Assembly: GCA_025929125.1 (NCBI GenBank)
Contig: JAICMT010000057.1
Location: 1 to 7,997, forward strand
Source of the DNA: Acidobacteriaceae bacterium
Lineage (GTDB): Bacteria; Acidobacteriota; Terriglobia; Terriglobales; Acidobacteriaceae
Reading direction: 5' to 3'
Length of the DNA stretch: 7,997 bases
The position numbers and the translations under genes were made by a program. Each line of letters starts with the position of its first letter. Position 1 is the stretch's first letter. Shown piece after piece: positions 1-4,320 of the stretch. The notes under the pieces were generated by a model. It saw nothing but the letters and a program-made list of their open reading frames with translations, searched no databases and had not been told where the DNA came from.

Positions 1-876
1 ATTGCGAATCCGCGGGCCGATGCGGAGAACGATCCGCCGATGGATATGGTGCGGCTTCGCGAGGGAGCGATTGCGACCAGCGGCAGCTACCGGCGCGGCG
101 TGGATGTGCGTGGGGCGCACTTCTCGCACATTGTCGATCCGCGCACAGCGAGGACGGCGGAGCAAGTGTTGAGCTCGACGGTAGTGGCGCCGGATCCGTC
201 GGAGGCGGGCGCGCTGGCGACTGCGTTCTCCGTAATGACTCCGGCAGAGAGCATGCGGCTGGCGAAACAGCTGGGTGATGTGGAATATCTGCTGGTGCTG
301 CGGGATGGTCGGACAATGACGAGTCCGGGATGGTACCGACTAGAGACGCCTCGTCTGCTGACCGCGAGCTATTCGCCGAAGGCGGCGGCCAAGTCTGCGG
401 CGAAGACGCCGGCGACGCCGCTGGACCTGGAGATTACGCTGGAGCTGGCGCGGATCGATACGCCGCGCTACCGCAGGCCGTATGTGGCGGTGTGGGTGGA
501 GGACGCACAGGGCGAGCCGGTGCGGGCGATCTCCTTATGGTCCGAGAAGCCGCGTTATCTGAATGAGTTGCGGCGGTGGTATCACGACTATCCTCCGCAA
601 CGAACGCCTTTTGGCGGCGAGCTTTCGCCGAGCGTGTCGTCGGCGACGCGTTCGCCGGGCAAGTACACGCTGCGCTGGGATGGTATGAACGATAAAGGCG
701 CTCCGGTGAAGCCGGGAAAATACACGATCGTGATTGAGGCGGCGCGCGAGCATGGCCGCTATGACCTGATGCGGCAGGAGATCAACTGGGACGGGCGGAC
801 GGTGCAGCAGTTCTCGTTGCCGGCCGGAAATGAGATTGCCGGCGTGCAGCTGGACTACGGGAAGCACGGGGAGTAA
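1..876 (+). CDS. ApbE-like FAD:protein FMN transferase domain fused to DUF2271 (5' end outside window)
   Basis: The frame is open from base 1, so the N-terminus is missing and 291 residues are visible. Window residues 25-28 (ATSG) and 43-49 (HIVDPRT) match the C-terminal half of the ApbE/Ftp family. ApbE enzymes move FMN from FAD onto a Ser/Thr of exported redox proteins in a Mg-dependent reaction. The usual DALAT metal-binding motif reads GALAT here (residues 70-74), and the G of DPRTG is Ala, so catalytic activity is uncertain. An Ala/Lys/Pro linker (about 126-141) leads to a DUF2271 domain (about 142-285). That domain is recognised from RRPYVAVWVED, the SLW...LRRWY stretch, SATRSPGKY, WDGMND and EAAREHGRY. 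DUF2271 proteins are exported, and their function is not settled. The stop codon abuts the next start, so the two genes are probably translationally coupled. The family call is firm. Whether the protein is an enzyme or an inactive flavin-binding form is open. Confidence 0.85.
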   Translation: MANPRADAENDPPMDMVRLREGAIATSGSYRRGVDVRGAHFSHIVDPRTARTAEQVLSSTVVAPDPSEAGALATAFSVMTPAESMRLAKQLGDVEYLLVLRDGRTMTSPGWYRLETPRLLTASYSPKAAAKSAAKTPATPLDLEITLELARIDTPRYRRPYVAVWVEDAQGEPVRAISLWSEKPRYLNELRRWYHDYPPQRTPFGGELSPSVSSATRSPGKYTLRWDGMNDKGAPVKPGKYTIVIEAAREHGRYDLMRQEINWDGRTVQQFSLPAGNEIAGVQLDYGKHGE

Positions 877-1497
877 ATGCCGACGGCGTTGGCGAAGGCC
901 CCGATTCCCTTCCGTGTGCAGCTGCGGCGGCAGACCGCGATTGTTTCGCGCTGGCTGCACCTGTACCTGTCCATGGTGTCTTTTGCCGTGGTGCTGTTTT
1001 TCGCGGTCACTGGGCTGACGCTGAATCACGCGGAGTGGTTCTCCGGTCAGGTGCGGGAGACCCGCTACAGCGGCACAATACCTGTGAGATGGCTGGGCAA
1101 GACGCCGGACGAGACGGCGATCGTGGCGAAGCTGCGCGCCGATCACGGGATCAAGGGAGCGGTGGCGGATTTCCGGGCCGAAGGCGGGCAGGTGACCGTG
1201 TCGTTCAAAGGGCCGGGATATGCGGCGGACGCCTTCATCGATCCGGAGAAGGGCACCTACGACCTGGTGGAGACGCGCAACGGCCTGGTCGCGGTGCTCA
1301 ACGATCTGCACAAGGGTCGGGACTCGGGACGGGGCTGGTCCGTGGTCATTGACGTCTCGGCGGTCCTGCTGACGCTGGTGTCGCTGACGGGTCTGCTGCT
1401 GCTGTTCTTTGTGTACAAGCGAAGGACGTCGGGGCTGATTCTGGCGGCGGCCGGGGCGGCGGTTTGCTGGATGGTGTGGATGCGGTACGTGCCGTAG
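877..1497 (+). CDS. PepSY-associated transmembrane protein (PepSY_TM_like type)
   Basis: This 206-residue membrane protein starts at the ATG directly after the preceding TAA, with GGGGAG at 868-873 as a close ribosome-binding site. There is a hydrophobic helix at about 30-50 (RWLH before it, GLTLNH after it). A soluble extracytoplasmic stretch follows at about 52-150. Two further helices lie at about 157-180 and 187-202. Conserved-looking residues are H28, H51 and H145 (within NDLHKGRDSG), plus the segment WSVVIDVSAVLL. Together these match the short PepSY-associated TM family. The His residues at membrane edges are candidate haem ligands, which is an inference. Relatives occur beside DUF2271 and ApbE genes, and from memory they are proposed to carry electrons across the membrane to flavoproteins or metals. 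The zero-nucleotide gap to the ApbE-DUF2271 gene supports joint function. The exact electron donor and acceptor cannot be read from the sequence. Confidence 0.85.
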   Translation: MPTALAKAPIPFRVQLRRQTAIVSRWLHLYLSMVSFAVVLFFAVTGLTLNHAEWFSGQVRETRYSGTIPVRWLGKTPDETAIVAKLRADHGIKGAVADFRAEGGQVTVSFKGPGYAADAFIDPEKGTYDLVETRNGLVAVLNDLHKGRDSGRGWSVVIDVSAVLLTLVSLTGLLLLFFVYKRRTSGLILAAAGAAVCWMVWMRYVP

Positions 1498-1508
1498 CCG
1501 TCCGGCGA

Positions 1509-1537
1509 TTGAAATTTGCAGAACGGGGGCGTATCTT
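1509..1537 (+). promoter_or_regulatory. sigma70-like promoter for the rimP-nusA-infB cluster
   Basis: TTGAAA at 1509-1514 (5 of 6 to consensus) and TATCTT at 1532-1537 (4 of 6) are separated by exactly 17 bases, and an AAAG start region follows. This predicts transcription starting near 1544. The site lies just after the PepSY-type gene stop and upstream of the leader hairpin, so the hairpin would be in the rimP leader and not only at the end of the previous operon. Confidence 0.55.
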
Positions 1538-1637
1538 AAAGAGAGCGAGTTTGTTCCGTAGCATTGCCGTGAACGCACCGGCGATTCCGAACCCTGGTGG
1601 TAAGCAAGCGGGGATCCCGGAGATGGCGGAAGAGATG

Positions 1638-1662
1638 AGTGGGCGAAAGCCCACTTTTTGTT
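1638..1662 (+). terminator. intrinsic terminator/attenuator hairpin upstream of rimP
   Basis: AGTGGGC (1638-1644) pairs perfectly with GCCCACT (1649-1655) around a GAAA tetraloop. TTTTT (1655-1659) and a further TT follow. It is 141 nt after the PepSY-type gene and about 180 nt before the rimP start, so it can end read-through from the upstream pair and also attenuate rimP transcription from the promoter at 1509-1537. Confidence 0.75.
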
Positions 1663-1781
1663 GCTCGGAAGAAGGTTCGCGACGGGCGCGTAAGTGATTG
1701 AAGTTGCAGGGATTGAGGGAAACCGGAGCGAAGGTTCCATCCGATCTTCGCCCGAAACCTCGGGCTCGTCTCAATGCAAGG

Positions 1782-1805
1782 GATTCAGGGCAAGCGATTC
1801 AGGGC
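1782..1805 (+). repeat. 10-base direct repeat with 14-base period before rimP
   Basis: GATTCAGGGC occurs at 1782-1791 and again at 1796-1805, separated by AAGC. The second copy provides an AGGG that sits 6 bases ahead of the possible alternative rimP start at 1811. Confidence 0.6.
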
Positions 1806-1834
1806 CAGGAATGGCGGCGAAGCCGGGCAGGGTT

Positions 1835-2431
1835 ATGGCGTTTGAGATTGGCGAAGTTCGGAGAATTGCGGAGCGCGTAGCGGCGTCGCACCACCTGGAG
1901 GTGGTGGACGTGGAGTTTGGCGGCGGGGGCAAGAGCCGTGCGCTGCGGGTGTATCTGGAGAAGGATGCCGCCGAACGGGCAAAGCTGAAACAGCGGGCGG
2001 CGGCGGGTGAGGAGCTGGATGTGCCGAAGGGGGTTCCAGTGGAGCTGCTTTCGGGCGTGACGCATGAGGACTGCGCGGCCTTCGCGAACGACTTTGGCAC
2101 GGTGTTGGATGTGGAGAATGCGATTCCGGGCGGAGAGTACACGCTGGAGGTGTCGTCGCCAGGATTGGAACGGAAGCTCTCACGGGCGGAGGAGTTCGAG
2201 CGGTTTACAGGAAGCCTGCTCAAAGTAAAGCTGTTTGCGGCAGTGAACAACAGCAAGGTGTGGACGGGAAGGCTGGCGGGGTTCGCCGACGGCGTGGTGC
2301 GGATTGATCTGAGCGCCGTGAAGCAGAAGGGCAAGAAGAAGTCAGGGAACAAAGATCAGGGATCGGCGAACAATGTTCTGGAGATTCCGCTCAGGGATGT
2401 GGAGAAGGCGAACCTGGTTGCGGAGATCTAA
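1835..2431 (+). CDS. rimP: ribosome maturation factor RimP
   Basis: RimP is a cytoplasmic factor that binds the free 30S precursor and helps fold the head region around S12 and the central pseudoknot. This start gives 198 residues. EVVDVEF lies at 22-28, the same distance from the N-terminus as in E. coli RimP, which is why I chose it. The strand ALRVYLEK, THEDCAAFANDFGTVLDVE and the hallmark YTLEVSSPGLERKL (102-115) complete the N-terminal domain. FTGSLLKVKLF opens the SH3-like C-terminal domain, which ends in EKANLVAEI. The protein is longer than the usual 150 or so residues because of a charged insertion at about 44-73 and a Lys/Gly/Asn-rich one at about 161-179. An in-frame ATG at 1811 (206 residues) has a better spaced AGGG and is a real alternative. 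A GTG at 1694 would add 47 residues unlike the family. Confidence 0.92.
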   Translation: MAFEIGEVRRIAERVAASHHLEVVDVEFGGGGKSRALRVYLEKDAAERAKLKQRAAAGEELDVPKGVPVELLSGVTHEDCAAFANDFGTVLDVENAIPGGEYTLEVSSPGLERKLSRAEEFERFTGSLLKVKLFAAVNNSKVWTGRLAGFADGVVRIDLSAVKQKGKKKSGNKDQGSANNVLEIPLRDVEKANLVAEI

Positions 2432-2453
2432 TGCAGGCAGTGGATAGGAAACA

Positions 2454-2495
2454 GTTGCTAGTTGTTCGTTGCTGATTGCTGGCTGCCGGTTGTGA
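2454..2495 (+). repeat. degenerate 7-base tandem repeat between rimP and nusA
   Basis: Six consecutive heptamers start at 2454, 2461, 2468, 2475, 2482 and 2489. They vary around the consensus GTTGCTG. The T-G pair at heptamer positions 3-4 is present in all six units, and the start of the unit stays near GTTG. The tract fills most of the 90-nt rimP-nusA spacer and stops 16 bases before the nusA ribosome-binding site. It contains no supported gene. Confidence 0.6.
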
Positions 2496-2521
2496 TTGAT
2501 TGAGACGAATTGAGGGTAGAG

Positions 2522-4168
2522 ATGGCGAGTGTTCTGTATCAGACGATTGAGACGTTGAGCCGCGACAAGGGCATCGAGGCGGACATCGTGGTTGGCGCGG
2601 TGGAAGACGCAATTGCGCTGGCAACCCGGAAGTACTACCGGACGCAGGAGAACATGCGCGCGGAGATGGATCGCGAGACGGGTGAGATTCGGGCTTACGT
2701 GTACAAGATCGTGGTAGAAGGCCCAGAGCAGGTGGAGGACGAGATCAACCAGCTGACTCTGGAACAGGCGCGGGAACTGGCGCCCGAGGTAGAGGTGGGC
2801 GCGGAGCTACGCTTTTACAAGGACACGTCGCCGCTGGGGCGAATCGCGGCGCAGATGGCGAAGCAGGTCATCTTCCAGAAGGTGCGCGAGGCGGAGCGGG
2901 ACACGGTGTTTCTGGAGTACAACCACCGCGCGGGTGAGGTGCTGAACGCCACGGTGAAGCGGCTGGAGCCGATGGACGTGATTTTCGATCTGGGTAAGGC
3001 CGAGGCGCGCATGCCGAAGCGGGAACAGAGCCGCCTGGAGCAGTTCTCAGTGGGCGAGCGGGTTCGTGTGGTGCTGCTGCGGGTGGACCGCGCCGCCAAG
3101 GGGCCGCAGGTGATTGTGAGCCGGGCTGCGCCGGGTCTGGTGCAGAACCTGTTCCAGAGCGAAGTGCCGGAGATCTATGACGGCACGGTATCGATCCGGG
3201 CGATTGCACGCGAGGCCGGTGAGCGAACGAAGATTGCGGTGCAGAGCCGGGATAAAGATGTCGACCCGGTGGGCGCATGCGTGGGTATGAAGGGGATGCG
3301 GGTGCAGTCGATTATCCGCGAGCTGCGCGGCGAGAAGATCGACATCATCGAGTACTCGGACGAGATTACGACGTTTGCAGAGAAGGCGCTGCAGCCGGCG
3401 AAGGTGAGCAAGGTCTCGATCGTGGACCTGAACGACAAGCAGCTGGAGGTCATTGTCGATGACACCCAGTTGAGCCTTGCGATTGGTAAAAAGGGCCAGA
3501 ACGTGCGGCTGGCGGCGAAACTGCTGGGCTGGAAGATCGATATCAAGAGCGAAGAGGAGAAGCGCCAGGAAGTCGAGCAGCAGATGAGCGGGATGGGCGC
3601 TTCGGTTTCAACCCCGATCGAACAGATCACGGAACTGGGCGAGACCATCCAGGAGAAGCTGATCGCCGCCGGAGTCACCACGGTGGAGCAGCTTGCGGAC
3701 ATGACTCCGGAGCAACTGGAAGAGATTCCGGGGATTGGCGAGAAGACGCTGGAGAAGATTTCAGTGGCGGTGCGGCACTACTTCGGCCAGTACGAAGAGG
3801 GCGAAGAGAGGCCGGAGCCGGCGGTGAGCGCGGACGAGGCGCATCCAACGGTCGAGACCGCGGAGGAGCCTGCGGGCGATGGTAACTCGACGGAAGTGAC
3901 GGAAGGGGAGGGTTCAATGGCAAAGACACCGGAAGAACTGCTGGCCGCGGACGCAAGTGCAGTCGGAGATGCCGAAGAGGTGCGCGAGGTTTCGACAGAG
4001 GATATTGCGGACTCTGAAGAGGCCCAGTCGGAGAGCGACGCCTATACGGACGCGGATGCTCGGATGGAGGCCATTGAGCTGGACAACGACGCCACAGATC
4101 AGCTGGTGGCCGAGAGCCAGGAGGTCTCCGACGAGGTGATCGACGCGGACGAGCACGACCGTGGGTAA
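2522..4168 (+). CDS. nusA: transcription termination/antitermination factor NusA
   Basis: NusA binds RNA polymerase and nascent RNA, promotes pausing and intrinsic termination, and takes part in rRNA antitermination complexes. ATG 2522 is chosen because GAGGG at 2512-2516 precedes it, and the product begins MASVLYQTIETLSRDKG like the family. It gives 548 residues. The N-terminal polymerase-binding domain is about 1-130 and the S1 domain about 136-202. KH1 carries GACVGMKGMRV (251-261). KH2 carries LAIGKKGQNVRLAAKLLGW (319-337). A helix-hairpin-helix-type C-terminal repeat follows at about 371-415, including EEIPGIGEKTLEKI. Residues about 424-548 are a low-complexity acidic tail, longer than in typical short NusA proteins. 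All core domains are intact. Inside the tail, ATG 3917 has an excellent Shine-Dalgarno and is in frame. The gene sits between rimP and infB as in most bacteria. Confidence 0.96.
   Translation: MASVLYQTIETLSRDKGIEADIVVGAVEDAIALATRKYYRTQENMRAEMDRETGEIRAYVYKIVVEGPEQVEDEINQLTLEQARELAPEVEVGAELRFYKDTSPLGRIAAQMAKQVIFQKVREAERDTVFLEYNHRAGEVLNATVKRLEPMDVIFDLGKAEARMPKREQSRLEQFSVGERVRVVLLRVDRAAKGPQVIVSRAAPGLVQNLFQSEVPEIYDGTVSIRAIAREAGERTKIAVQSRDKDVDPVGACVGMKGMRVQSIIRELRGEKIDIIEYSDEITTFAEKALQPAKVSKVSIVDLNDKQLEVIVDDTQLSLAIGKKGQNVRLAAKLLGWKIDIKSEEEKRQEVEQQMSGMGASVSTPIEQITELGETIQEKLIAAGVTTVEQLADMTPEQLEEIPGIGEKTLEKISVAVRHYFGQYEEGEERPEPAVSADEAHPTVETAEEPAGDGNSTEVTEGEGSMAKTPEELLAADASAVGDAEEVREVSTEDIADSEEAQSESDAYTDADARMEAIELDNDATDQLVAESQEVSDEVIDADEHDRG
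3903..3919 (+). promoter_or_regulatory. strong in-frame internal ribosome-binding site within nusA
   Basis: GGAGG at 3907-3911, within a longer purine run, lies 5 bases before ATG 3917, which is in the NusA frame at residue 466. It is the best-spaced Shine-Dalgarno seen in the window. Use of it would give an 83-residue polypeptide of about 29 acidic and 4 basic residues. It may be only a chance product of Glu/Gly codons. Confidence 0.3.
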
Positions 4169-4320
4169 GTACGTTTTTGGGCAGCAACGGAGCTCTGGAG
4201 ATGGAATCTGCGGTTTCGCGGACTCGAAATTCAGGGATAATAGAGACTGGAACAATTCCTACTTCGAAGAGGCTGAAATGAACAGCTAGCGCAGTCGGGG
4301 AATTAAACGAAAAGGGACGG
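4169..4320 (+). promoter_or_regulatory. nusA-infB spacer with hairpin, weak -10 and three-codon upstream ORF
   Basis: This 152-nt gap is AT-richer than its surroundings. A stem-loop pairs 4207-4212 with 4217-4222 around GTTT (one G-U) and has no T tract, so it is not a terminator. GATAAT at 4236-4241 resembles a -10 box, but no good -35 lies 16-18 bases upstream, so an infB promoter is weak. ATG 4278 begins a three-codon frame (Met-Asn-Ser, stop at 4287-4289) preceded by AGAGG at 4268-4272. The infB site itself is AAGGG at 4312-4316, 4 bases before ATG 4321. Confidence 0.3.

Larger units (their letters stand above)
1544..1834 (+). promoter_or_regulatory. long structured 5' leader of rimP (candidate rimP-leader attenuator)
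   Basis: This roughly 290-nt stretch has no convincing gene. In order it holds three structures. The first is a stem-loop at 1563-1569/1579-1585 (7 pairs, one G-U, 9-nt loop). The second is the terminator-type hairpin at 1638-1655 with a T tract. The third is a compact stem at 1750-1755/1760-1765 (GCCCGA with TCGGGC, loop AACC). A 6-bp stem at 1728-1733/1746-1751 overlaps the third and could compete with it. A 10-base direct repeat sits at 1782-1805. A terminator between promoter and rimP is the arrangement known in other phyla as the rimP leader, with NusA-linked feedback proposed. That this leader works so here is inference. Confidence 0.45.

Noticed and set aside
1498..1690. A tRNA gene upstream of rimP, as metY is in E. 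coli.
   Set aside because: I found no T-loop GTTCRA core with matching acceptor and anticodon stems in this stretch.
1464..1697. A 77-codon + strand frame overlapping the PepSY-type gene end and the rimP leader.
   Set aside because: It contains the promoter and terminator hairpin and lacks a ribosome-binding site and any conserved look.
535..1740. A 401-codon minus-strand frame across the ApbE-DUF2271 and PepSY-type genes.
   Set aside because: It overlaps two well-supported + strand genes and runs through the leader hairpin, and its Arg/His/Pro-rich translation resembles no family.
1694..1834. GTG 1694 as the rimP start, adding 47 residues.
   Set aside because: The added residues are Ser/Gly-rich, cover hairpins and a direct repeat, and have no counterpart in RimP proteins.
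4170..4180. TTTTT after nusA as a terminator.
   Set aside because: Only about 3 bp of stem precede it, so it cannot form an intrinsic terminator.
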